The notes beneath the pieces were generated by a model. That model had not been told where the DNA came from, did not search any database, and saw only the letters and a program-made list of their open reading frames with translations. This document shows, one piece after another, positions 8,775 through 17,850 of a stretch of DNA of 45,151 bases (position 1 is the stretch's first letter; the number at the start of each line of letters is the position of its first letter). The position numbers and the translations under genes were made by a program. Origin of the DNA: Bacteroidota bacterium (GTDB lineage: Bacteria > Bacteroidota > Ignavibacteria > OLB7); contig JAFDZV010000013.1 of NCBI GenBank assembly GCA_018266795.1, forward strand, positions 206,640 to 251,790. The letters run 5' to 3'.

Positions 8775-9833
8775 ATGATCGATCGCATTCACGAACTACT
8801 CGGCGCCGACGGCGACGGGCTTCTTACCCATACCTGCACAACCATCCCGAAGGATACGCTGCATCTGCCCGGACCGGACTTCGTGGAGCGCGTATTCGCA
8901 CACAGCGATCGGAGCATACGGGTGCTTCGGAACCTTCAGTCGATCTACAACACCGGACGCCTGGCGGGAACGGGATACGTCTCGATCCTTCCGGTGGATC
9001 AGGGGATCGAACACTCGGCCGGCGCGTCGTTCGCTCCGAATCCGGCATACTTCGATCCCGAGAACATCGTCAGGCTGGCGATCGAGGGAGGATGCAACGC
9101 GGTTGCATCCACGTTCGGCGTGCTCGGGATGACTGCGCGCAAGTACGCGCACCGGATTCCGTTCATCGTGAAGATCAACCACAACGAGCTGCTCACCTAT
9201 CCGAACAAGTACGACCAGGTGATGTTCGGCACGATCGACGAAGCCTACGACATGGGCGCCGCCGCGGTTGGCGCAACGGTCTATTTCGGCTCGGAGGAAT
9301 CCACCCGCCAGATCACCGAGGTTGCAGAGGCGTTTGCATATGCACACGAGCTCGGCATGGCAACCATTCTCTGGTGCTACCTGCGCAACTCGGCGTTCAA
9401 TGTGAAGGGTGACAAGGACTATTCGCTCGCCGCGGATCTCACCGGCCAGGCCAATCACCTGGGCTCCACCATTCAGGCGGACATCATCAAGCAGAAGATG
9501 CCGGAGAACAACGGAGGGTTCACCGCGTTGAAGTTCGGCAAGACCAGCAAGGCCGTCTACGAGAAGCTCTCCAGCGACAACCCGATCGACATGACCCGCT
9601 ATCAGGTAGCGAACTGCTACATGGGGCGCGCGGGCCTGATCAACTCCGGCGGAGCAAGCTCCGGTGAGAGCGATCTGGCGGAGGCCGTGCGCACGGCCGT
9701 TATCAACAAGCGCGCAGGCGGCACCGGCCTCATCAGCGGACGCAAGGCCTTCCAGCGTCCGACGGGCGAGGGAGCGGCGCTGCTGAACGCGATCCAGGAT
9801 GTCTATCTGGAGCCGGCGGTAACGGTGGCCTAG
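8775..9833 (+). CDS. fbaB: Class I fructose-bisphosphate aldolase (DhnA/FbaB type)
   Basis: This enzyme cleaves fructose 1,6-bisphosphate to glyceraldehyde 3-phosphate and dihydroxyacetone phosphate, or runs in reverse for gluconeogenesis, through a Schiff base. The 352-residue protein matches E. coli FbaB nearly end to end as I recall that sequence: [59 protein letters not shown] and INKRAGG are all present. The Schiff-base lysine lies in DIIKQKM (residues 237-242). The start is set at ATG 8775 ([10 protein letters not shown]), where homology to FbaB begins; an upstream ATG at 8724 would add 17 unrelated residues. No strong Shine-Dalgarno is visible. A hairpin at 9869 separates it from convergent dprA. 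Confidence 0.97.
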   Translation: MIDRIHELLGADGDGLLTHTCTTIPKDTLHLPGPDFVERVFAHSDRSIRVLRNLQSIYNTGRLAGTGYVSILPVDQGIEHSAGASFAPNPAYFDPENIVRLAIEGGCNAVASTFGVLGMTARKYAHRIPFIVKINHNELLTYPNKYDQVMFGTIDEAYDMGAAAVGATVYFGSEESTRQITEVAEAFAYAHELGMATILWCYLRNSAFNVKGDKDYSLAADLTGQANHLGSTIQADIIKQKMPENNGGFTALKFGKTSKAVYEKLSSDNPIDMTRYQVANCYMGRAGLINSGGASSGESDLAEAVRTAVINKRAGGTGLISGRKAFQRPTGEGAALLNAIQDVYLEPAVTVA

Positions 9834-9868
9834 GCCCTGCTGCGCGCGGCACTGAGCGGCAATCATCG

Positions 9869-9898
9869 AACGGGGCAATCGGGAACGGTTGCCCCGTT
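9869..9898. terminator. Probable terminator between fbaB and dprA
   Basis: A perfect 10-bp stem AACGGGGCAA/TTGCCCCGTT with a ten-base loop lies between the ends of two convergent genes. Neither side has a good T-run, so the terminator role is inferred from position. Confidence 0.6.
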
Positions 9899-9912
9899 CC
9901 GTTCGCTCCGGA

Positions 9913-11004
9913 TCAGACACGGAGGAACAGTTTACCCGCCAACTGGCGCACCAATCCCTTGAACTCCAGCGAGAGCAGATTCACCAGCACATCACCCGCT
10001 CCCATTCCGGAACGTTCGCACAGCATGTCCACGTGCTGCGGCTCCGGCCCGAGCAGTTCGTACAGCTGCAGTTCGAAGGCCGTCAATCCGTCGCGACCGG
10101 CCCCGGGCGGCACAACGGTCTCCGGAGCGATATGAAAGCCGAGCGCGTCCAGCACATCATCGGGCGACTGTGTAAGACGCGCGCGGTCGGTGCGGATCAG
10201 AAGATTGGTGCCGCGGCTCTTCTCCGCGAGCACCGGACCCGGCACAGCGAATACCTCCCGGTTCTGGTCCAGCGCAAAGCCGGCCGTGATCATCCCTCCA
10301 CCCCGCTCGTCGCTTTCAACAACAACGGTGGCGGCGGCAAGGCCGCTGATGATTCTGTTCCGCTGCGGGAAGTACGGTCGCAGCGCCTTCACGCCGAACG
10401 GATACTCACTGACAACGGCTCCGCGCTCGGCAATGCGGCGCGCCAGTGCGGCCGCATGAGCGGGCTGTATCTGGTCGAGTCCCGAAGCCACCACCGCGAG
10501 CGTTCGCCCTCCTGCCTTCAACACGGCGTTGTGCGCATAGGAATCGATGCCGCGTGCAAGGCCGCTCACCACGGTGACGTCCGCTGCCGCAAACCGCGCC
10601 GCGTATCGCTCCGCAGTCAGATGCCCGTACATCGAAGCGCTGCGTGTGCCCACAACGGCAATCGCCCGATCGACGCAACATTCCAGTTCGCCCCAGACAT
10701 GAAGCACGATCGGCGGCGCGTAGATCTCGCGAAGCATCGCGGGAAATCCATCGGTCCAGAAGTGAAGGATGCGCGCGCCGAGTGCACGCGCACATTCAAT
10801 CTGCTCGCTGGCACGCTCCAGATAGGGATCGGGCGATGTGATGGCCTCGATTGCCGCACGGCGCAGGCCCAGCAGGGCGAGATCGGCCGCGGGGAAACGG
10901 ACAAGATCGTCGAACGCGGCCCCGCACTCTGCAAGCGCGCGGGCCGCGTTCGATGTAATTCCCGGGATATAGGTTATCGCCAGAATCTCCTGAATGCTCA
11001 GCAT
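9913..11004 (-). CDS. dprA: DNA-processing protein DprA/Smf
   Basis: DprA binds incoming single-stranded DNA during natural transformation and loads RecA on it. The 363-residue protein has an N-terminal helix-hairpin-helix-like region (residues 1-60), the extended Rossmann DprA core (VVGTRSASMYG at 118-128, VVSGLARGIDSYAHN at 145-159, FPQRNRIISGL at 212-222, ESDERGGGMITA around 230-241) and a C-terminal winged-helix segment (about 305-363). The ATG at 11004 has AAGGGG six bases upstream; a GTG at 11019 in frame overlaps that signal and is less likely. No other competence gene is in the window. Confidence 0.95.
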   Translation of the reverse strand: MLSIQEILAITYIPGITSNAARALAECGAAFDDLVRFPAADLALLGLRRAAIEAITSPDPYLERASEQIECARALGARILHFWTDGFPAMLREIYAPPIVLHVWGELECCVDRAIAVVGTRSASMYGHLTAERYAARFAAADVTVVSGLARGIDSYAHNAVLKAGGRTLAVVASGLDQIQPAHAAALARRIAERGAVVSEYPFGVKALRPYFPQRNRIISGLAAATVVVESDERGGGMITAGFALDQNREVFAVPGPVLAEKSRGTNLLIRTDRARLTQSPDDVLDALGFHIAPETVVPPGAGRDGLTAFELQLYELLGPEPQHVDMLCERSGMGAGDVLVNLLSLEFKGLVRQLAGKLFLRV

Positions 11005-11075
11005 GGCATGCCCCTTCACCGCAGTTGCATCAACGGGATGCGCGGCGCTCGCGAAGGGGGAGCATTCGGTTCAAC

Positions 11076-13382
11076 CTATCGTGTGATCAATACCTTGCGC
11101 GAGTCCGCTCCGTTCGCGCCGATGATGCTAAGAACGTACACACCGGATGCAAGCGCGGCCGGCACCGGAATCGAACGCGCAACCGATAGCCCGGCGGCAC
11201 CGTCCAGCTGCGTCCGCACAACAACACGGCCGTCGGCGGCGATCAGCTCAGCCACCGCCCCGCGCGATGTGAGGTTCCTCACCGTGATATCCAGCGCACC
11301 GTTCGTGCCGCCGATCAACGGCTGTGGATGCACCTCCTGGATCGCAGGCGCATCCCCCGCAGTGGCTCCGCTCCGTTCATCGACCCCGGCCGATGGCGTA
11401 TACACCAGTTGCAGCGAGTCCATGTTGGCGGCGCAGTCGCGGATGTAGAGCTTGATGTAGGCGGCCGCGGTGCCGTCGATCACGTTCACCCTGTACCTGC
11501 CGTTGCTGGAGGTATCGCAGCGCACGAACGGGATCGTCACTGCGTACGTCATGTTCCGCAGGCTTGCCGCATCCGCCCAGACGGAATCGAGCCCGGTGTC
11601 GTACGCGAACTTCGCATGGCGGTCCGCTATCGTTACCAGCCACGTCCGCGTTGGGAATCCCGGCACCACCGTAACGGTGGTGTCGTTCGGCGCACGCCGG
11701 TCAGTAACGTCAACCTCGTAGAGCACGGTATCCAGCGTCATGTTGCCGGCGCAATCGCGCACGCCGATCACGAGGCGCCCGGGCCTCGCGCTGTCGGCAA
11801 CCTGCACGGTGCCGTGAATCGTATCGGTCTCACAGCGAACCGGAACGCCGAACCGCGAGAGAACCATGTTGAACGAGCGGGCGGGATCGACCCAGATCGA
11901 ATCGATGCCGGTATCCACGCTGACGCCGGGATGCCTGTCCACAACGGTCAACGCACGCAACCCGGGATTGGTCCGGCTGCCGCCGACAGTCACCACGGGA
12001 GCGAAATGATCGGCGTTGCTGGATGGCCCCACAAGCGAGATCACCGGCAAACACTCCTGCCTGAAGCTCCTCGCCTGCGCGCCGCTCCCGATCGTGTAGC
12101 GAAGATCCAGCGGGAAGAGCATGGTGTCCCTGTTCGCAACCTTCGCCTCGAGCGGCCACGTGAGAAGCCTGGTCTCGTGCGGAGCAAGCTTGAGGGACTG
12201 TGCGGGAGAAGCACTCCCGGCCAACTGGACGGAGGAGCCGAAACCGCCCGGCGCAATCAGCACCACGCTCAGCGAATCCGCAGCCTCGCTCGTGTTGGTA
12301 ACCCAGACGTTCGCATTGAACGTGGCCGTGTTCGGCTTCGTGGAATCGAGCCGAGCAATCACGCGCTCCGTCTGAATGTCCACGAAGAGATTGGTGTCGC
12401 GACAGTGGAAGAGATTGTTGCCGTCGTGGTCATCCATGCCGAAAGCCGTGCGCACAACGCCCTGCACGCTTTCATGAGTGTCCCACCGCACGATGGTTGC
12501 GGCATCATCGATAACGGAACTCACATCGTCCGGGACAACATCCCACGAAAGGAATCGGAATCCCTTCCAGTTGCCGAGCGCAAGGAGATCGGGTGTGGTA
12601 AGGCCTGCACCATTGTGCGATGTGCCTGTCAGGCGATGCACCGGGAGCACCGTGTTCAGCGGATTCTCGTAGCGGAAATCGCCAACGTGATAGAACTGCG
12701 GAATCGAGTCGGAGCCGATGCCGGGCCCGAAGAGCTTGCCGGGACCGGAGGCAGGGAAGTATCCGGAACTGGTGAGGATCGATACCTTGTCGCCCGCCCC
12801 GCCAGTGCCGCCAGCCTGGCCGTTGTAGACATCGAGCATCATGAAGATGCCGAGATCGGTCGCCGTGGCGCCGGCGTTGCGGCGATAGGAGAACTCGATC
12901 AGCACGTCCGCCCCCTTCACGAACCCATTGCCCGGAACCTCAGGCACCAGAAGCATCGTCACCGAATAACCGTGCAGATCGTTCCACGTCACAGCCGCCA
13001 CATTGGACGTGGTATCCACCTTGTCGAACGGAGCGTACGGAACAACCCCGTTGTCCGCCTGGAGCGGCTGCCCGCCGAACGCCGGCCGCGCGTTGGTAAA
13101 GTAGTACGGGCCGCCCGGCGCCGTCACGCGAAAGACAACGTTGGAGCTGATGTAGTAGAGAAAGCGGTAGGAGTTGAACGCCTTGCCGGCGTCAACAACG
13201 AAACGGCCGCCGCCATAGGCTGACGCCGTATCGATAACAACGGTAGCTGAAACGTAGTCATTACCGACCACCGCGGTCTGCTGCCCTTTTGCAATGCCAG
13301 CAATGCAGCACATCGCAAGCAGGACAAGGGCACTGCAGGGAACACAACGCGCCGTAATGGTGGATAGTATGCGTGCAGACAT
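11076..13382 (-). CDS. Large secreted T9SS-sorted protein, paralogue A
   Basis: A 768-residue exported protein. The signal peptide covers residues 1-34. A long beta-rich N-terminal region follows, and then two copies of a module of about 75 residues (about 480-555 and 586-660), each with a D-R-H start, DTGxD, a central Cys-Asp/Glu-Thr and a DCAxN motif. The C-terminus (683-768), starting HPQP and ending KVLITR, is a type A T9SS sorting domain that directs export across the outer membrane and surface attachment. The paralogue at 13657-15984 matches along the whole length (for example YRxLxxxSNVxF, SYRR, HRLxxxSHxG, RTAFGxxDxxGNN). The function of the body is not recognised. The two genes are in tandem with a 274-bp gap that shows no obvious terminator. 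Confidence 0.9.
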   Translation of the reverse strand: MSARILSTITARCVPCSALVLLAMCCIAGIAKGQQTAVVGNDYVSATVVIDTASAYGGGRFVVDAGKAFNSYRFLYYISSNVVFRVTAPGGPYYFTNARPAFGGQPLQADNGVVPYAPFDKVDTTSNVAAVTWNDLHGYSVTMLLVPEVPGNGFVKGADVLIEFSYRRNAGATATDLGIFMMLDVYNGQAGGTGGAGDKVSILTSSGYFPASGPGKLFGPGIGSDSIPQFYHVGDFRYENPLNTVLPVHRLTGTSHNGAGLTTPDLLALGNWKGFRFLSWDVVPDDVSSVIDDAATIVRWDTHESVQGVVRTAFGMDDHDGNNLFHCRDTNLFVDIQTERVIARLDSTKPNTATFNANVWVTNTSEAADSLSVVLIAPGGFGSSVQLAGSASPAQSLKLAPHETRLLTWPLEAKVANRDTMLFPLDLRYTIGSGAQARSFRQECLPVISLVGPSSNADHFAPVVTVGGSRTNPGLRALTVVDRHPGVSVDTGIDSIWVDPARSFNMVLSRFGVPVRCETDTIHGTVQVADSARPGRLVIGVRDCAGNMTLDTVLYEVDVTDRRAPNDTTVTVVPGFPTRTWLVTIADRHAKFAYDTGLDSVWADAASLRNMTYAVTIPFVRCDTSSNGRYRVNVIDGTAAAYIKLYIRDCAANMDSLQLVYTPSAGVDERSGATAGDAPAIQEVHPQPLIGGTNGALDITVRNLTSRGAVAELIAADGRVVVRTQLDGAAGLSVARSIPVPAALASGVYVLSIIGANGADSRKVLITR

Positions 13383-13656
13383 GGAACCTCCCGTAGTTCA
13401 CAGCAGGATAGCAGTATGGAAAACAGCTGTGCCGGAGATAACGCACACTCGCGAAGGCGGATCCTGAATCGTACCGGGAACTTCCAGGAATCATTGCGGA
13501 TGATGCGCGATTCCATGGAGGGGAACGCCTGCGCAAGCGGAGCCTATTCTACAAATAATCGTCATCAATGCCTAGTGGGTCCTGTCGCATTCACAAAATT
13601 CATGCACCGCGCGCCGCGAACAGGGAACGGCGCGTGGCGCACAACCATGCATGCGG

Positions 13657-15984
13657 CTATCGAATCACCACCACGCGTGCGCGATCCTCACCCCGCACGC
13701 CGCGCACTACAAGCGTATAGACGCCGGAGGGAGTATCGGCCGGGAAATCGAAACGGCAGAGGGTGCCGGCATTCTCCACAACCCATCGCGCCGCAATCGT
13801 GCCGTCGAGAGCGGCAAGCTCGGCACGCAGGGAGCCGCCCAACCCACCGGCAAGTTCCACCTCCAGCCCCGACGTCCGGCCCAGGTAGAGTGGTTGCGGG
13901 CGAAGCCATGCAATGTGCAGCTGATGCGCCACGACGCCATCGCTCTCCACCCCGGACTTCCGCGGCACGTAGATCACAGAATCCAGACGACGATTGTCGC
14001 CACAGTCCGTGGCTTCGAAGACACATCGCCCGGGGAGCGTACTGTCGGTCACACGCAGCGTGATGATCGCCACAGCGCTGGTATCGCACTGCGCGAACTT
14101 CGTCACCTCGAACTCCATGTTCTCCGCGGGCGATCCCGCTGTCTGCTTGACTGTCCTGAGCCCGCTATCGCGAACGTATCCCACATGATGGTCGTAGGCA
14201 CGCCAGGTCCAGGACGTACCGGTGCTGTCCAGACGCTCGACCACCGGCGGGTACTCATCCGGTACCGAGGGTATGAAGCTGTTCGAATCGTACGCCACAT
14301 TGCCGCGGCAGTCATACACAGCCAGGAGATAGCGGGAAGACGCATGTACGTCCACCACCCCGATCACCACCGTGGCGGTGTAACTGGTATCGCAACGGTG
14401 CAGTTGCGCCATGCGGATCTCGGTGTTGTACGAGCCCCCTGGAACCAGGAACACCGTATCGATGCCGGTGTCGTGCACGTACCCGGCATGCCGGTCGTAG
14501 ATGTGGAAGTTCGGTATCGTGGAGTCGAACCGGTAGGCGATAACCGGCGGCATCACGTCATCGGTGGATTCCGGAACGCCGCGGACGGTGATCACGGGCG
14601 CACAGATATCATGGAACGGAGCAGCCTGGCCCGAGTCGAACATATACCGGAACGAGAGCGGCACATCGGACTGAACCACCTTCGCGGCCGGATCCACATT
14701 CATTCGCCATGTCAGATGCGATACTCCGCCAACCGGAAGATTCACCTTCCTCGCAGAAGGGGTGGAGGCGTCGATCACAAGACCGGTCCGGGCAGGAGGC
14801 GGATCCAGGACGATCGTTGCAGAGAGCTGCGAGTCCGGACGCTGTGTGTTCGCGAGCCAGAGATCCACATCGAAGATCGACGGCGCGTACGGTCCGCCGG
14901 CCTCCGTCTGTTCAACAAGCCGCACGGTCCGCATCACCACGAAAAGGCTGGAGTCGCGGCAGTTGTAGAAGTTGTTGCCGTTGCGATCGGCAGAGCCGAA
15001 CGCCGTACGGACGATACCGTCGCCGCGAAGGTTGTCCCACCGCGTGATCGTGGCGCAGTCCTCCAGTGGCGTGCCGGCGAGTGCGGCGGAATCCGCAGCC
15101 CAGAGTGTTTCGCGAAGCACCTCGAGGTCGCCAACGGCGAAATAGCTCGGCGGGGTAAGCGGCACGCCGCCATGCGACGCCGGGCTTAGCCGGTGTACGG
15201 CCATCACATAGTTCAACGGGTCCTCGTAGAGAGGATCGCCTGCATGATAGAATGTCGGCAGGGTATCGCGTCCGGCCGAGTAGCTCCGCCCACGACCGTG
15301 TATGGCGAAGTAGTTCCGATCCGTCACGATCGTCGATACCCCGTTGATGCCGCCCGCCTGCGCACTGTAGCTGTCCAGCATCAGGAAGATGCCGAGCGTT
15401 GCGTTGCCGGAAGCGGTGGTGCGGCGATAACTGAACTCCAGCCGCATGTCCGCTCCGTTCTGGTACGGACTGGACGGCTTCTCCGGAATGAAGCGCATCA
15501 CCACTCCGAACCCGCCGATGTCGTTCCATCCAAGCGCGATCGTATCCGGCGATGCGTGAATACTGTCGTACGGTGTGAAGTCCACCTCGTTCACTCCGTC
15601 CGGCAGCTTGGGACGAACTGGATAATCGAGAGGGATGTTTGAGAAGTAATGGTCCGTTCCGCCGTCGCTCACCTTGAAGATCACGTTGGAGGTGCTGATC
15701 AGGTTGCTGCCGAAGAGGAGACGGTAGCTGCCGTTCGCCGGACCGGAGGTGATCCAGAATCTGCCTGCGGACGATGCGGAGGATACGTTCGCGGTGATGT
15801 ACTGATTCCCCGCAACGTGGATCTGCGCCGCCGCGCGAAACGGGATGCAGAGCGCGCACAGGAGTGCAAGTGCCATCCCGACATGAACTGATCTCGAGCG
15901 TGGTATGTAGCCAAAGACCGATTGAACGTGAATGGATATCGCCGGAGTGGAATGTGATCTGCGTATCGCGTTGTTCATAATCAT
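13657..15984 (-). CDS. Large secreted T9SS-sorted protein, paralogue B
   Basis: A 775-residue paralogue of the protein at 11076-13382, same strand and order of parts. It has a long N-terminal leader with the hydrophobic core at about residues 37-48 and likely cleavage near AAAQ (51-54), a beta-rich region, two copies of the DRH...DTG...CDT...DC module (about 495-570 and 596-672), and a C-terminal T9SS sorting domain (694-775, RPQP to VVVIR). The second module has partly degenerated (DHH for DRH, DCGDN for DCxGN). The body resembles no enzyme I know; a surface adhesin or structural protein would fit, by inference only. The ATG at 15984 is used; ATG 15978 is two codons on. Confidence 0.9.
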   Translation of the reverse strand: MIMNNAIRRSHSTPAISIHVQSVFGYIPRSRSVHVGMALALLCALCIPFRAAAQIHVAGNQYITANVSSASSAGRFWITSGPANGSYRLLFGSNLISTSNVIFKVSDGGTDHYFSNIPLDYPVRPKLPDGVNEVDFTPYDSIHASPDTIALGWNDIGGFGVVMRFIPEKPSSPYQNGADMRLEFSYRRTTASGNATLGIFLMLDSYSAQAGGINGVSTIVTDRNYFAIHGRGRSYSAGRDTLPTFYHAGDPLYEDPLNYVMAVHRLSPASHGGVPLTPPSYFAVGDLEVLRETLWAADSAALAGTPLEDCATITRWDNLRGDGIVRTAFGSADRNGNNFYNCRDSSLFVVMRTVRLVEQTEAGGPYAPSIFDVDLWLANTQRPDSQLSATIVLDPPPARTGLVIDASTPSARKVNLPVGGVSHLTWRMNVDPAAKVVQSDVPLSFRYMFDSGQAAPFHDICAPVITVRGVPESTDDVMPPVIAYRFDSTIPNFHIYDRHAGYVHDTGIDTVFLVPGGSYNTEIRMAQLHRCDTSYTATVVIGVVDVHASSRYLLAVYDCRGNVAYDSNSFIPSVPDEYPPVVERLDSTGTSWTWRAYDHHVGYVRDSGLRTVKQTAGSPAENMEFEVTKFAQCDTSAVAIITLRVTDSTLPGRCVFEATDCGDNRRLDSVIYVPRKSGVESDGVVAHQLHIAWLRPQPLYLGRTSGLEVELAGGLGGSLRAELAALDGTIAARWVVENAGTLCRFDFPADTPSGVYTLVVRGVRGEDRARVVVIR

Positions 15985-16064
15985 CCCGATATGTCAGGCC
16001 GGCACCGTACCCATGCACCAGCATTGATGGCACTCTCAGCATCGCGCATCCGTGATATGCCGCA

Positions 16065-17450
16065 TCACGACGGATGCTCGATCATTCCAAGGAAGTCATC
16101 GGCCAGCCGTGCGGCCTCATCCCGCGTATGCGCCTCCGCGATCACCCTGATGATGGGTTCGGTGTTCGACGCCCGCAGATGCACCCACGCCCGTTCATAG
16201 TCCAGCTTCAAACCATCGTCCGTTCGCACCGCAACCGCCTCACCCCCCCGGGCCTTCTCGATCCTCGCCAGCATCTCCTCCGGCGCCGTGCCGGGAAGCA
16301 GCGCTGCCTTGCGCTTGGCGATCTCGTACGCCGGAAGGGCTGCGCGCAGAGCGCTCATCGTCCCGCCCCGCTCCAGAAGATTGTGCAGCAGGATCATGAT
16401 CCCTGCGATCGAATCGCGACCGTAATGAAGCTCCGGGAGTATCACGCCTCCGGAACCTTCGCCGCCGATCACTGCGCCGGACTGCTTCATGGCGCGCGCC
16501 ACGTTGATCTCCCCCACCGGAGTCCGGAGCACCTGCGCTGCATAGCGGGCGGCAACATCCTCCACCGCTCTGGTCGTGGAAAGGTTCACCACAGCGCGCA
16601 GGTTTCGCGCGGCGTCGCGCGCGCGCTCGAAGCGGAGCACGAAGTCCGCCGCCTGCGTGATGGTATACTCCTCACCGAACGGCACGCCGCGCTCGTCGAT
16701 CAGCACAAGACGGTCCGCATCCGGATCCACTGCAATGCCGATGTCCGCGCCGCTGCTCCGAACGGCATCGGCAAGGGCGGTCAGGTTCTCTGGAAGCGGC
16801 TCGGGAGTGTGAGGGAATAGACCGCTGCCGGCACAGAAAAGTCGCACCACCTGGCAGCCGCAGCGCTCCAGCATCATCGGAACGATCTCGGAACCCGATG
16901 CGTTCACCGCATCCACAACCACCGTAAAGCGGCGCGCTCGAAGCTCCGGAAGCCGTACGAACGGAAGCGCGAGCGCACGCTCGCAATGCTTCTCGATCTC
17001 GTCGCCGGCATCGAGCCGCGAACCGCCCCCCGCCCAGTCCGCAAGCGTCCGCTCCCCGGCATCAACCAGCCCGAACAGCTGCGCGCATTCATCGCCGTCC
17101 AGGAAGATCCCCTCGTGGTTCAGGAACTTCAGGCCGTTCCACTCCGAAGGATTATGCGACGCGCTGATGGAGATTCCGCCGCTCGCATCCGAATGCTCCG
17201 TGGCAAGCTGCACCGTTGGCGTGGGCGCCATGCCGATCGTGCGTGCATTGACGCCGCACGACCGCAGCGTCCCCACCACGACATCCTCGATCCATCCGCC
17301 GCTCGGCCGGCCATCGTGCCCAACCACAACGGTGCCGCCACTGTGTGTTACCATTTGGGCAAACGCCGCAACGTAGCGGACGATGATATCCGGACCGAGG
17401 CTGTCGCCGATCGTTCCCCGAAGACCCGAGATTGAGCGGATGAGAGGCAT
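16065..17450 (-). CDS. glmM: Phosphoglucosamine mutase / phosphohexomutase
   Basis: This enzyme interconverts glucosamine 6- and 1-phosphate on the way to UDP-GlcNAc for peptidoglycan and lipopolysaccharide. The 461-residue protein shows the four alpha-D-phosphohexomutase signatures: catalytic phosphoserine Ser98 in SISASHNP, the Mg loop DPDADR (242-247), the sugar loop GGEGSGG (329-335) and the phosphate loop RASNTEP (426-432). The N-terminus (PLIRSISGLRGTIGD) is that of Bacteroidota-type GlmM, but phosphomannomutase activity cannot be excluded. The ATG at 17450 fits the family start; a TTG ten codons upstream is in frame but unlikely. A large palindrome lies 45-97 bases upstream. Confidence 0.92.
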   Translation of the reverse strand: MPLIRSISGLRGTIGDSLGPDIIVRYVAAFAQMVTHSGGTVVVGHDGRPSGGWIEDVVVGTLRSCGVNARTIGMAPTPTVQLATEHSDASGGISISASHNPSEWNGLKFLNHEGIFLDGDECAQLFGLVDAGERTLADWAGGGSRLDAGDEIEKHCERALALPFVRLPELRARRFTVVVDAVNASGSEIVPMMLERCGCQVVRLFCAGSGLFPHTPEPLPENLTALADAVRSSGADIGIAVDPDADRLVLIDERGVPFGEEYTITQAADFVLRFERARDAARNLRAVVNLSTTRAVEDVAARYAAQVLRTPVGEINVARAMKQSGAVIGGEGSGGVILPELHYGRDSIAGIMILLHNLLERGGTMSALRAALPAYEIAKRKAALLPGTAPEEMLARIEKARGGEAVAVRTDDGLKLDYERAWVHLRASNTEPIIRVIAEAHTRDEAARLADDFLGMIEHPS

Positions 17451-17494
17451 AGATGTTCGGTTGGCTCCTGTTGGTATCAATTGTCACGCGGTAT

Positions 17495-17547
17495 GTTGCC
17501 GGCGGCCTGCCCGCCGGGCGGGCGGCGTGGCAGCTGACGCCGGCAAC
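17495..17547. repeat. Large GC-rich palindrome upstream of glmM
   Basis: A perfect 10-bp outer stem GTTGCCGGCG (17495-17504) / CGCCGGCAAC (17538-17547) encloses a second inverted repeat, GCCCG/CGGGC within 17509-17523. It sits 45-97 bases before the glmM start codon and would be in the glmM 5' untranslated region if transcription begins further upstream. Confidence 0.55.
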
Positions 17548-17761
17548 GGCTGCGAAGATAATCGTTCATGAAGACCTGCACAGTCCGGATCACACGGCAG
17601 TTCCCGAGCGGACGTTCGCAGCGGATCGCGGGCTGTCCGGATGCAACAGATTGCGAACGGCTCCCCGAACGCTGACGAATTTTACCGGAGTCTCGTTGCA
17701 CGGATGAAGCCGCACGAACTATGCGGAGAGAATTTTCGTATGTTTGGCACCTCGCAGCCTT

Positions 17762-17831
17762 ACAGTTCCTACCAAAGCCGGGTTGCAGCTCAGAGCCCTC
17801 GGGCCTCGCAGCGCTGAATGTTGGGAACTCT
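17762..17831. repeat. 66-bp element with inverted-repeat ends, copy A
   Basis: The core 17764-17829 begins AGTTCCTA and ends TGGGAACT, which can pair. It aligns without gaps to 39904-39969 at about 70% identity (my hand count). In the terminal stem, the eighth pair is A-T here and G-C in the other copy, and the seventh is T-G here and T-A there, so pairing is kept. An inner GCC-CTCG-GGC hairpin (17795-17804) is also conserved. It ends 21 bases before the start codon of the PTS IIA gene. It may be an RNA leader, a protein-binding site or a small REP/MITE-like repeat. Confidence 0.55.
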
Positions 17832-17850
17832 AACCGTCGAGCCTACACGT

